Assembly (NCBI RefSeq): GCF_036409475.1
Contig: NZ_JAYRCK010000001.1
Location: 248,001 to 312,000, forward strand
DNA from: Scandinavium sp036409475
GTDB taxonomy: Bacteria; Pseudomonadota; Gammaproteobacteria; Enterobacterales; Enterobacteriaceae
Direction of reading: 5' to 3'
Length of the DNA stretch: 64,000 nucleotides
Shown here: positions 8,526-16,576 of the stretch, piece by piece
Layout: the number at the start of each line of letters is the position of its first letter
Numbering within the stretch: the stretch's first letter is position 1
Notes under the pieces: model-generated
Told to the model about the DNA's origin: nothing
The model's input: the letters and a program-made list of their open reading frames with translations, nothing else
Database searches by the model: none
Program-made: the position numbers and the translations under genes

Positions 8526-9313
8526 TCGGTCGACTGCTTCGCGGCGGTTTTATGACTGCCATTTATGCTTACCTTTATATCCCGATCATTATTTTGATCG
8601 TGAACTCATTCAACAGCTCTCGCTTTGGCATTAACTGGCAAGGCTTTACCACCAAATGGTATGGGCTGCTGATGAACAACGACAGCCTGCTTCAAGCCGC
8701 GCAACACTCGCTGACCATGGCAGTGCTGTCAGCCACCTTTGCCACGCTGATTGGCTCACTGACGGCTGTCGCGCTGTATCGCTACCGTTTCCGTGGCAAA
8801 CCTTTTGTCAGTGGCATGCTGTTTGTGGTGATGATGTCGCCGGATATCGTGATGGCGATTTCCCTGCTGGTGCTGTTTATGCTGATTGGCATTCAGCTCG
8901 GCTTCTGGTCCCTGCTGTTTTCCCACATCACGTTCTGCCTGCCTTTTGTGGTGGTCACCGTCTATTCACGCCTGAAAGGCTTTGATGTGCGAATGCTGGA
9001 AGCGGCGAAGGATTTAGGTGCCAGTGAAATGACCATTCTGCGCAAAATCATTCTGCCGCTGGCGATGCCTGCTGTCGCGGCGGGCTGGTTGCTAAGCTTT
9101 ACGTTGTCGATGGATGATGTGGTGGTGTCTTCCTTCGTCACCGGGCCGGGATACGAAATTTTACCGCTTAAGATTTACTCTATGGTTAAAGTCGGCGTGT
9201 CACCGGAAGTGAACGCACTGGCCACTATTCTGTTAGTGCTTTCTCTGGTCATGGTCATTGCCAGCCAGATTGTTGCTCGTGATAAAACGAAATCTCAGGG
9301 GACCTCGAAATGA
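8522..9313 (+). CDS. potC: Spermidine/putrescine permease PotC
   Basis: PotC is the second membrane subunit of the polyamine importer and pairs with PotB. The 263 residues (264 in E. coli) hold about six transmembrane helices and the EAA coupling loop (MLEAAKDLGASEMTIL) that contacts PotA. The ATG overlaps the potB TGA by the ATGA arrangement, and its own stop overlaps potD in the same way. The four genes therefore form one coupled translational unit. Confidence 0.97.
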   Translation: MIGRLLRGGFMTAIYAYLYIPIIILIVNSFNSSRFGINWQGFTTKWYGLLMNNDSLLQAAQHSLTMAVLSATFATLIGSLTAVALYRYRFRGKPFVSGMLFVVMMSPDIVMAISLLVLFMLIGIQLGFWSLLFSHITFCLPFVVVTVYSRLKGFDVRMLEAAKDLGASEMTILRKIILPLAMPAVAAGWLLSFTLSMDDVVVSSFVTGPGYEILPLKIYSMVKVGVSPEVNALATILLVLSLVMVIASQIVARDKTKSQGTSK

Positions 9314-10344
9314 AAAAAATGCTTGCCGCAGCAGCGCTGGTGCTCGGTATGAGTGCCGCGCATGCCGATGACAGCAAAACGCTTTATTTCTACAACTGGA
9401 CGGAATACGTACCGCCAGGCCTGCTGGAACAGTTCACCAAAGAGACCGGGATCAAGGTGATTTATTCGACCTACGAGTCGAATGAAACCATGTACGCCAA
9501 GCTGAAAACCTACAAACAAGGCGCATACGATTTGGTCGTGCCGTCGACTTACTTTGTCGACAAGATGCGCAAAGAAGGCATGATCCAGAAGATTGATAAG
9601 AGCAAGCTGACTAACTTCAGTAACCTCGACCCGGACATGCTGAACAAACCGTTTGACCCGAACAACGACTACTCTATTCCGTACATCTGGGGTGCAACGG
9701 CGATTGGCGTCAACAGCGATGCCATCGACCCAAAAACTGTCACCAGCTGGGCAGATTTGTGGAAGCCTGAGTACAAAGGCAGCCTGTTGCTGACGGACGA
9801 TGCGCGCGAAGTATTCCAGATAGCGCTGCGCAAACTGGGCCTTTCCGGCAACACCACCGACCCGAAAGAAATTGAAGCGGCGTATAAAGAGCTGCAAAAG
9901 CTGATGCCAAACGTGGCGGCCTTCAACTCCGACAACCCGGCAAATCCGTATATGGAAGGCGAAGTGAACCTGGGGATGGTCTGGAATGGGTCTGCATGGG
10001 TCGCTCGTCAGGCCGGTACACCGCTGGAAGTGGTGTGGCCGAAAGAAGGCGGCATCTTCTGGATGGATAGCCTGGCGATCCCGTCTAATGCAAAAAATGT
10101 CGACGGCGCGTTAAAGCTGATTAACTTCCTGCTGCGCCCGGATGTGGCAAAACAGGTCGCAGAAACCATTGGCTATCCAACCCCAAACCTTGCCGCACGC
10201 AAGCTTTTGGACCCGAAAGTCGCCAATGACAAAACGCTCTACCCGGATGCGGACACCATCAAAAAAGGCGAATGGCAGAACGACGTCGGCGATGCCAGCC
10301 GTCTTTATGAAGATTATTACCAGAAGTTAAAAGCGGGACGGTAA
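9310..10344 (+). CDS. potD: Periplasmic spermidine/putrescine-binding protein PotD
   Basis: PotD captures polyamines in the periplasm and delivers them to PotBC. The 344 residues start with a classical signal peptide (KK, hydrophobic core, cleavage after AHA about residue 19). The mature part begins DDSKTLYFYNWTEYVPP, the family's ligand-pocket opening segment, with further pocket aromatics downstream (for example WGATAIG, MVWNGSAWVARQ). It is the last gene of potABCD. Immediately downstream the usual enteric gene order is replaced by a non-coding, hairpin-rich stretch. Confidence 0.97.
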   Translation: MKKMLAAAALVLGMSAAHADDSKTLYFYNWTEYVPPGLLEQFTKETGIKVIYSTYESNETMYAKLKTYKQGAYDLVVPSTYFVDKMRKEGMIQKIDKSKLTNFSNLDPDMLNKPFDPNNDYSIPYIWGATAIGVNSDAIDPKTVTSWADLWKPEYKGSLLLTDDAREVFQIALRKLGLSGNTTDPKEIEAAYKELQKLMPNVAAFNSDNPANPYMEGEVNLGMVWNGSAWVARQAGTPLEVVWPKEGGIFWMDSLAIPSNAKNVDGALKLINFLLRPDVAKQVAETIGYPTPNLAARKLLDPKVANDKTLYPDADTIKKGEWQNDVGDASRLYEDYYQKLKAGR

Positions 10345-11119
10345 AATTACCGGTGCCCTCTCCTCTCTTAGGCTGAGACAGCCCCAGAAATAAGTGTATA
10401 TAGAACAGCAGTGGAATCGTTCCGTTCACTATAAGTCCACTGCTACTCTGTAATCCCTTCTGCGGTGAACGTGCTAAGGGAATTCACCGCCATTCCCTTA
10501 CATTATTCGGCCCATCCATGGGCCTCACCCCTTCGGGGCCAGCGCAAGCGCTGTTCAAATTTGTTCCTGACAAATTTGTCCCGGCTCCCGGCAAAAGAAA
10601 ATCGCCGCTTCACGGAACCTCAACCTCCAGCAACTGGCTAATCGGGTCGGGCGAGATGCAACGTCCCTGTAAGTCACGCCCTCAGCCCGCATCCATGCGG
10701 GCTGCCCCGGCCAGTCGCTGAAGGTTGAGGCGATTTTCAGCCGGACCAAAACCCACCACATCGGCTTCAGTGGGCGCTGGTGTTGCCCCCCCGCTGAAAC
10801 CGCCGAGCTGACGACCAGATGACAAGGTCAGGCCGCCATGGATGGCGGACTGAGGCGAAATGAGACAGGGACGTCGAGTCGAGCCGGCCGCAGGCAGCTG
10901 GTTGGCAGGGAGGTTTAGTGCAAAGCACCGGTTTCATTCGCGGGGTCGCCGGGATTGTTAAGGGAGCCGCGAAAGGCTCCCTTAACCCGTTCACGTGCAG
11001 GGGAAGTTAAGGTGGCTGCAAGTCATAAAGTGAACGGAACTGTACTCTGTACAGCATTCGACAAAAACCAGTGGCGATTCCTCAGCATTTAGGAAGAAGG
11101 CCTGGGTGAGTAGCCAGAC
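10345..11119. other. Hairpin-rich non-coding island between potD and cobB
   Basis: This 775-bp stretch lies between two convergent genes and holds no convincing gene. A 67-codon frame at 10518-10721 is rich in P, R and S and looks incidental. Perfect or near-perfect hairpins are frequent: 10475-10500 (TAAGGGAAT stem), 10509-10524, 10683-10704 (CAGCCCGCA stem), 10833-10848 and 10957-10986 (12-bp stem GTTAAGGGAGCC, 6-nt loop). CAAATTTG occurs twice near 10556-10578. Outer inverted repeats GTTCCGTTCACT (10419-10430) and AGTGAACGGAAC (11029-11040) bracket about 620 bp. It could be a structured RNA, a remnant mobile element or satellite-phage leader DNA; I cannot tell which. Confidence 0.6.
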
Positions 11120-11941
11120 TCAAAGCCCCTTCAGCAGTCGCTCAATAAACTCCGGCACGACAGCACTGGCCAGACCGTAGTGCTTTTCTTCAAACTCACT
11201 GCCGACCTGGCTCGGTTCGAGGTTCAGTTCTACGGTATGTGCGCCCTGCAGTTTGGCTTCGTGAACAAAACCCGCTGCGGGGTAGACGTGGCCTGACGTG
11301 CCGATAGCGATAAAAACATCAGCCGTAGCAAGCGCTTCGTAGATTTCGTCCATTCCCAATGGCATTTCACCAAACCATACCACGTGTGGGCGCAGAGGTT
11401 GTGGGAACTGGCAGCAGTGGCATTTGTCGTCAACGGTCACATCGCCTGTCCATTCCAGCACCTGCCCGCTCCACGCACAGCGCACTTTGAGCAGTTCGCC
11501 GTGCATATGGACGACACGCTGGCTTCCAGCCCTTTCATGCAGGTTATCGATGTTCTGCGTCACAAGCAGGAAACGATCGCCCAGCGCTGCTTCCAGCTTC
11601 GCTAACGCCAGATGCGCCGCGTTGGGCTGGATTTCAGGTTGCTGCAATTGCTGACGACGAGCGTTGTAAAAAGCCTGCACCAGGGCCGGGTCTCGGGCGA
11701 AACCTTCTGGCGTCGCCACGTCTTCTACCCGATGTTCTTCCCATAAACCGTCCGCTGCACGAAATGTGCGGATCCCGGACTCAGCCGAGATCCCCGCGCC
11801 GGTCAATACGACAACCCTCGGTTTGGCCATTTCTTCAGGCGCAATACGGTCTCTGAAGAACACCCGTTGGCGCAGACGATCGTGCAACCGACGTTTGGTA
11901 AGGCGAAAACGACTGAGTCGATGAAAGCGACGCGACTGCAT
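11120..11941 (-). CDS. cobB: NAD-dependent protein deacylase CobB (sirtuin)
   Basis: CobB is the enteric class III sirtuin. It uses NAD+ to remove acetyl and succinyl groups from lysines, including that of acetyl-CoA synthetase. The 273 residues show the NAD-binding GAGISAESGIRTFR, the core TQNIDNLHERAG, the catalytic His in VVHMHGELL, and a zinc-binding segment whose later cysteines lie in DKCHCC. The basic N-terminal extension of about 38 residues before MAKPRVVVL is typical of the long enteric form; a shorter start at that internal Met is possible. It follows nagK by 14 bp on the minus strand, at the end of the lolCDE-nagK-cobB series. Confidence 0.95.
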   Translation of the reverse strand: MQSRRFHRLSRFRLTKRRLHDRLRQRVFFRDRIAPEEMAKPRVVVLTGAGISAESGIRTFRAADGLWEEHRVEDVATPEGFARDPALVQAFYNARRQQLQQPEIQPNAAHLALAKLEAALGDRFLLVTQNIDNLHERAGSQRVVHMHGELLKVRCAWSGQVLEWTGDVTVDDKCHCCQFPQPLRPHVVWFGEMPLGMDEIYEALATADVFIAIGTSGHVYPAAGFVHEAKLQGAHTVELNLEPSQVGSEFEEKHYGLASAVVPEFIERLLKGL

Positions 11942-11955
11942 AAAAGCCCCTGTAA

Positions 11956-12867
11956 TTAGTCTTTGAGATGCAGGAATGCGGCACCGCGCATTCCTCCAGC
12001 ATCACCATGGCGAGCACGTTCGATACGAGGAACGCGTGCCACCGGTAGCAGATGACGCGGCAAACGTGCTGCCAGCCCTTCTGTTATCGCAGTAAAGTTA
12101 GACAATCCACCGCCAATCACCACTAAATTCGGGTCGACAATGGTCAGAATATTGCCCAGACAGACGGCAAGCAAGTCGAGATAACGCTCAACATGCTCGC
12201 GGGCAGCAGTGTCACCCTTTTCCCATAGTGCAACGATATCAGGGGAAGAAAGCGACTGCTGGTTGAAATGGTTGTACAGCCACGCAAAACCCCGCCCGGA
12301 AAGGTAATTTTCGATGCAGCCTGATTGACCGCAGCCACAGCGGGTTAGCGGGAAATCACGCCCAACGACCTCAAGCGCATCAACAGGCAGACGGATATGC
12401 CCAAATTCACCGGTGATGTAGCTGTGACCGGTTATCGATTTGCCGTTCAACACCAGTCCGCCGCCCACGCCGGTACCGAGGATAAGCCCCATCACCAGCG
12501 GATAGTGGGTGAACTCATCGTCCCAGGCTTCAGAAAGCGCAAAACAGTTGGCGTCGTTATCGAAGCGGACATCGCGGTCAAGGAGGGTGGAAAGGTCGCG
12601 GCGCAGTGGTTTGCCGCTGGCGGCTGGGACGTTGGCGGCATAGAGCGTGCCGTCTTCGGTTTCCGGCATCCCCGGGATACCAATCCCGACGCTGCCTTTT
12701 AGGCCAAAGCGCTCGTCGGCTTCAGCAACCAGCCCACAAACAGCCTGAAGGAAGGCGTCATAACTGTCTCGCGGCGTGGCGATGCGCTTTTCCCACTGCA
12801 AGCACCGCTGGCTGTCGAAGACGCCAAGGGCAATTTTGCTGCCGCCAATGTCAAATCCGTAGTACAT
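11956..12867 (-). CDS. nagK: N-acetyl-D-glucosamine kinase
   Basis: NagK phosphorylates GlcNAc released during murein recycling, giving GlcNAc-6-phosphate. This ROK-family kinase has 303 residues, the E. coli length. The N-terminal phosphate-binding motif reads GFDIGGSKIALGV. The ROK zinc motif CGCGQSGCIENYLSGRG lies in the middle, and a second nucleotide-binding glycine segment (VVIGGGLSN) is near the C-terminus. It works with NagZ, encoded at 25530-26555, which liberates GlcNAc from muropeptides. Confidence 0.96.
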   Translation of the reverse strand: MYYGFDIGGSKIALGVFDSQRCLQWEKRIATPRDSYDAFLQAVCGLVAEADERFGLKGSVGIGIPGMPETEDGTLYAANVPAASGKPLRRDLSTLLDRDVRFDNDANCFALSEAWDDEFTHYPLVMGLILGTGVGGGLVLNGKSITGHSYITGEFGHIRLPVDALEVVGRDFPLTRCGCGQSGCIENYLSGRGFAWLYNHFNQQSLSSPDIVALWEKGDTAAREHVERYLDLLAVCLGNILTIVDPNLVVIGGGLSNFTAITEGLAARLPRHLLPVARVPRIERARHGDAGGMRGAAFLHLKD

Positions 12868-12938
12868 AGTAATTCCTCTTTACTGACCCAACAGGTCAGG
12901 ACATAAAGAGTGGATTACTGGCAGGAATTGCACGCTCT

Positions 12939-13007
12939 GTAGGTCGGGTAAGGCGCAGCCGCACCCGACATTATTGCCCGGCGGCGCTGCGCTTGCACGG
13001 GCCTACA
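12939..13007. repeat. REP-type palindrome pair between nagK and lolE
   Basis: GTAGGTCGGGTAAGGCGCAG ... CACCCGACA is followed by GCCCGGCGGCGCTGCGC ... CGGGCCTACA. These are two REP-like units in opposite orientation, as in a BIME, within the lolE-nagK gap. They may act as 3'-end stabilisers for the lolCDE transcript. Confidence 0.8.
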
Positions 13008-13042
13008 CTCAGCGACAAAAGCACTCCCCGCAATCCACTGAA

Positions 13043-14287
13043 TTACTGGCCACTTAACACTCTTGCAGGATCAATCCGGCTGGCGCGACGGGCAGGATAC
13101 CAGCTCGCCAGCAAACTCAGCACCAGTGCCGTGACCAGCACATAAAAGACATCCAGCCAGTGCAATTCAGACGGCAGGAAGTCGATAAAATAGATATCGC
13201 CAGACAGGAACTGATGGCCAATCAGGGTTTCAATCCCCTTGATGATGGTCGTCAGATTCAGGGCACACAGCACGCCAATCACAACGCCACTGAGGCTGCC
13301 CAGCAGCCCAGCCAGCAGACCGTACCAGACGAAAATAGCGCGGATCAGGCCATCTTTTGCACCCAGCGTGCGCAACACCGCGATGTCGCTGCTCTTATCT
13401 TTGACGGCCATCACCAGTGTGGAAACGATGTTAAAGCAGGCGACGCCAATCACCAGAATCATCGCCAGATACATGATCGCGCGGATCATCTGGATGTCGC
13501 GGTACATATAACCATACGTGCCAATCCAGCTCTTGATGTACACGTAGCTGTTCGTCACTTCGCCTGCGTCGCGCACCAATTTGTTGGCATTGAAGACGTC
13601 GTTTACTTTGATGGCAATGCCGGTCACGCTGCTGCCCATGTCCAGATACTGCTGGGCGTCGGGCATTGGGAGCATCGCAAAGCTGTGGTCAAGCTGGCCG
13701 CTCAGTTGCAGAATGCCGGTCACGTGTAAACGGACACGTTTGGGTTGCAGGAGCTGATGCTCTTTGTCGGAGTTAGGGATCATGATTGACACCCAATCGC
13801 CCTGCTTCACCTTCAGCGCATTGGCCACGCCTTTACCCAGAATGATTTGCTGGCTGCCCGCTTTGAAATCAGCCCAGGCGTTGTTCTGCACATAAGCAGG
13901 CAGCGCGCTTAACTTACTTTCTTGTTGCGGATCCACGCCTTTAATTTGAATCGCGCGCAAGTTACTGCCGCTCTCGATCAGGCCCGTGAAATTGATATAC
14001 GGCGCAGCTGCGGCAATCCCCTTCACTTTTTCGACCTTGTTCAGCGCGTCGTTCCAGTTATTCCACGGTTGATTAACCGGCTCGATTTCACCGTGTGGAA
14101 CGACAGCCAGAATGCGGTTATTCAGCTCACGTTCGAAACCGTTCATGGCGCTCAGGCCAACGATCAACACCGCCACACCCAGTGCAATACCCACTGTAGA
14201 AATGACCGAAATCAGCGACACCATGCCGCCACGACGGCGACCACGGCTGAAGCGTAAACCAATAAGCAGGGATAACGGAGAAGCCAT
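13043..14287 (-). CDS. lolE: Lipoprotein-releasing ABC transporter permease LolE
   Basis: LolE is an inner-membrane subunit of LolCDE, which extracts outer-membrane lipoproteins and hands them to LolA. The 414 residues fit the family. One transmembrane helix is near residues 22-48, followed by a large periplasmic MacB-like domain to about residue 265, and then three C-terminal helices. The N-terminus reads SLLIGLRFSRGRRRGG. The ATG follows the lolD stop with no gap, so the three genes are translationally linked. Confidence 0.97.
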   Translation of the reverse strand: MASPLSLLIGLRFSRGRRRGGMVSLISVISTVGIALGVAVLIVGLSAMNGFERELNNRILAVVPHGEIEPVNQPWNNWNDALNKVEKVKGIAAAAPYINFTGLIESGSNLRAIQIKGVDPQQESKLSALPAYVQNNAWADFKAGSQQIILGKGVANALKVKQGDWVSIMIPNSDKEHQLLQPKRVRLHVTGILQLSGQLDHSFAMLPMPDAQQYLDMGSSVTGIAIKVNDVFNANKLVRDAGEVTNSYVYIKSWIGTYGYMYRDIQMIRAIMYLAMILVIGVACFNIVSTLVMAVKDKSSDIAVLRTLGAKDGLIRAIFVWYGLLAGLLGSLSGVVIGVLCALNLTTIIKGIETLIGHQFLSGDIYFIDFLPSELHWLDVFYVLVTALVLSLLASWYPARRASRIDPARVLSGQ

Positions 14288-14989
14288 TTACTGCGCTCCC
14301 ATCAGGGTCAGCTCGGCATTCAGGTGACCGTCACGCATCTCCAGTTGGCGACTCATTCGCTTCGCCAGTTGCAGATCGTGCGTGACAACCAGAAACGCCG
14401 TGCCCTGCTGTTTGTTCAGATCGCCAAGGAGCTGGAAAATGCTGTCTGCATTACGCGCATCCAGGTTACCGGTGGGTTCATCGGCCATCACCAGACGCGG
14501 GTTATTCACCAGCGCACGGGCAATCGCCACCCGTTGACGTTCGCCACCGGAAAGCTCAGACGGACGATGGCTGCGACGATGATCGAGGCCCACGGCCGCC
14601 AGCATAGCGCGCGCGCGTTCCTGGATTTCAGCAGGCTTCTTCTTCCCAATCAGCAGCGGCATCGCCACGTTTTCCTGCGCGGTGAAATCTGGCAGCAGAT
14701 GGTGGAACTGGTAGATAAAGCCCAGTTCGCGGTTACGCAGTTCGGCTTTGGCCGCTAAAGACATGTTGGAAAGTGGCTTTCCGCTAAAAATCACGTCACC
14801 GGAGGTGGGCGTATCAAGGCCACCCAGCAGGTGCAGCAGCGTACTTTTGCCGGAGCCGGAGCTGCCGACGATCGCCATCATTTCGCCTTCCTCAATGCTG
14901 AAACTGACATTGTGCAGCACGTCGGTCTGCACGGTGCCTTCCTGATAGCGTTTGCACAGGTTGTCGCATTGCAACAGGATTTTATTCAT
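14288..14989 (-). CDS. lolD: Lipoprotein-releasing ABC transporter ATPase LolD
   Basis: LolD powers LolCDE from the cytosolic side. Walker A GSSGSGKST, the LolD-specific FIYQFHHLLPDFTA stretch, signature LSGGERQRVAIARAL, Walker B LVMADEPTGNLD and the H-loop VVTHD are all present. The start ATG 14989 (MNKILLQCDN, 233 residues) is preferred over an upstream in-frame Met that would read through lolC sequence. It overlaps the end of lolC by a few bases. Confidence 0.97.
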   Translation of the reverse strand: MNKILLQCDNLCKRYQEGTVQTDVLHNVSFSIEEGEMMAIVGSSGSGKSTLLHLLGGLDTPTSGDVIFSGKPLSNMSLAAKAELRNRELGFIYQFHHLLPDFTAQENVAMPLLIGKKKPAEIQERARAMLAAVGLDHRRSHRPSELSGGERQRVAIARALVNNPRLVMADEPTGNLDARNADSIFQLLGDLNKQQGTAFLVVTHDLQLAKRMSRQLEMRDGHLNAELTLMGAQ

Positions 14990-16181
14990 AACGTAATGCC
15001 TCAGCGGGTTGAGTGGCGGCAGCGCGCCAGGAAGGATACAGCGTAGAAAGCAGCGCCAGCAGCATCGCCACCAGCGCGATAACAATCACCTGCAGCGGTT
15101 CAATCGCCACCGGTAACGCGCCGCCATCGACAAACGCGCCGATGATTGGCATCAGGTTATTCAGTTGGCTTGCAAGCAACAAACCGAGCAGCGCACCTAA
15201 CAGTGCGCCTATCACCCCTGCGCTTGCGCCCTGCACCATGAACACTGCCATAATCTGGCGCGGCGTCAGGCCCTGGGTTTGCAGGATTGCCACTTCGCCT
15301 TGTTTCTCCATCACCATCAGGCCAAGCGAAGTAATAATGTTAAACGCGGCAACGGCGACAATCAGGCTCAACAGTAAGCCCATCATGTTTTTTTCCATCC
15401 GCACGGCCTGGAACAGTTCGCCCTTACGCTCGCGCCAGTCCTGCCATTTAGTGCCTTCTGGTAATTTTTGCGCGCTCAGGGTGTCGACTTCCAGCGGCTT
15501 ATCCAGCCATAAACGCCAGCCGGTGATGTTGCCAGGGGGATAACGCATCAGACGTGAGGCATCCTGAATGTTGGTCAGCATCTGGTAGCCGTCGACTTCG
15601 CTGTTGGCCGCAAACGTGCCAATGACGTTAAACAGTCGCTGGCTTGGCACACGGCCCATCGGTGTGAACTGGCTTGCCGAGGGCACCATAATGCGAATCT
15701 GGTCGCCTCGTTTGACGCCAAGCTGCCCGGCCAGTTGTTCGCCAAGAATGACGTTATATTGCCCGGCTTCCAGCGCGGTTTGTTTCACGTTGACGAGATA
15801 CGGGGTGAGCGGATCATTCTGCGTGGGATCAATACCCAACATGACGCCCACCGCTACGCTACGCGGGCTTTGGATAACCACATCACCCGTGGTTAACGGC
15901 GCGACACGCGTGACGCCCTGCAGTTTGGCTTTGCTTTCAGGAAGCTGTTGAGGATTAACCGAACCTTGTTCAGAACTGAGTACCGCCTGCGGCATCAGCC
16001 CCAGGATGTTGTTTTGCAGCTCACGCTCGAAGCCGTTCATGACCGACAACACGGTCACCAGCGCCATCACGCCAAGCGTGATGCCGATGGTCGAAAGCCA
16101 GGAGACAAAGCGACCGAAGCGGTCTGCTGCGCGCCCACGCATGTAACGCAGGCCAATGAATAGTGCGACAGGTTGGTACAT
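14982..16181 (-). CDS. lolC: Lipoprotein-releasing ABC transporter permease LolC
   Basis: LolC is the LolE-like membrane subunit that recruits LolA. The protein from ATG 16181 (MYQPVALFIG) has 399 residues with one N-terminal helix, a periplasmic domain and three C-terminal helices, ending in TQPAEALRYE. The frame stays open for 70 more codons upstream, but that stretch is not lipoprotein-exporter-like and extends into the intergenic region, so the conserved start is used. First gene of lolCDE; divergent from mfd. Confidence 0.96.
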   Translation of the reverse strand: MYQPVALFIGLRYMRGRAADRFGRFVSWLSTIGITLGVMALVTVLSVMNGFERELQNNILGLMPQAVLSSEQGSVNPQQLPESKAKLQGVTRVAPLTTGDVVIQSPRSVAVGVMLGIDPTQNDPLTPYLVNVKQTALEAGQYNVILGEQLAGQLGVKRGDQIRIMVPSASQFTPMGRVPSQRLFNVIGTFAANSEVDGYQMLTNIQDASRLMRYPPGNITGWRLWLDKPLEVDTLSAQKLPEGTKWQDWRERKGELFQAVRMEKNMMGLLLSLIVAVAAFNIITSLGLMVMEKQGEVAILQTQGLTPRQIMAVFMVQGASAGVIGALLGALLGLLLASQLNNLMPIIGAFVDGGALPVAIEPLQVIVIALVAMLLALLSTLYPSWRAAATQPAEALRYE

Positions 16182-16576
16182 GTAATCCGTCTGGTTGCTG
16201 TTAGCTAGAGCCCGAGTATATAAGCGAAAGCCGGGAGCGTAAATGCGAGAAGTCAGATACGGCCTGCCGTAAGAGCATTTTAAAATGAAAAAATACAGTC
16301 TGTTACTGATTATGGCTGCGCAGCCGTGAAACAGGGGGACAAAAGTCCGAAAGCATAGCCTTTCGCCACCAGGCGTGTAGCCGGAGTGCATGCTTAACCT
16401 TCTTCGATCAAAATAAACCTGACGGACGAAGGGGAAAATTCAGCATGCTGATTTAGGGCCACTAAGACCATCGGCGGTTTGCTAAACCCTGATGATCAAG
16501 GATAATAAGCCTCATTGAAGAAAGGCGGTTTGCCCCCACCATCAGAGGTAAACCCACGAGGGACCTGATATTACCT
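16182..16576. promoter_or_regulatory. lolC-mfd divergent intergenic region
   Basis: These 395 bp hold no credible gene. The right half, on the mfd side, contains two copies of GGCGGTTTGC (16473-16482 and 16524-16533). Each can pair with a nearby AAACC (GGTTTGCTAAACC, and GGTTTGCC ... GGTAAACC), giving two alternative small hairpins just ahead of mfd. Promoters for lolC and mfd must lie here, but I could not place them with confidence. Confidence 0.4.

Noticed and set aside
10518..10721. 67-codon open frame in the island
   Set aside because: No ribosome site, composition dominated by P, S, R, and several hairpins run through it; not supported as a gene, although a small phage-type protein cannot be excluded.
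10400..11060. Retron msr-msd or group II intron in the potD-cobB island
   Set aside because: No reverse transcriptase, no domain V-like hairpin recognised, and the bracketing repeats are too far apart for retron a1/a2 pairing.
16182..16391. 70-codon N-terminal extension of lolC
   Set aside because: Not conserved and located in the promoter region; LolC begins MYQPVALF.
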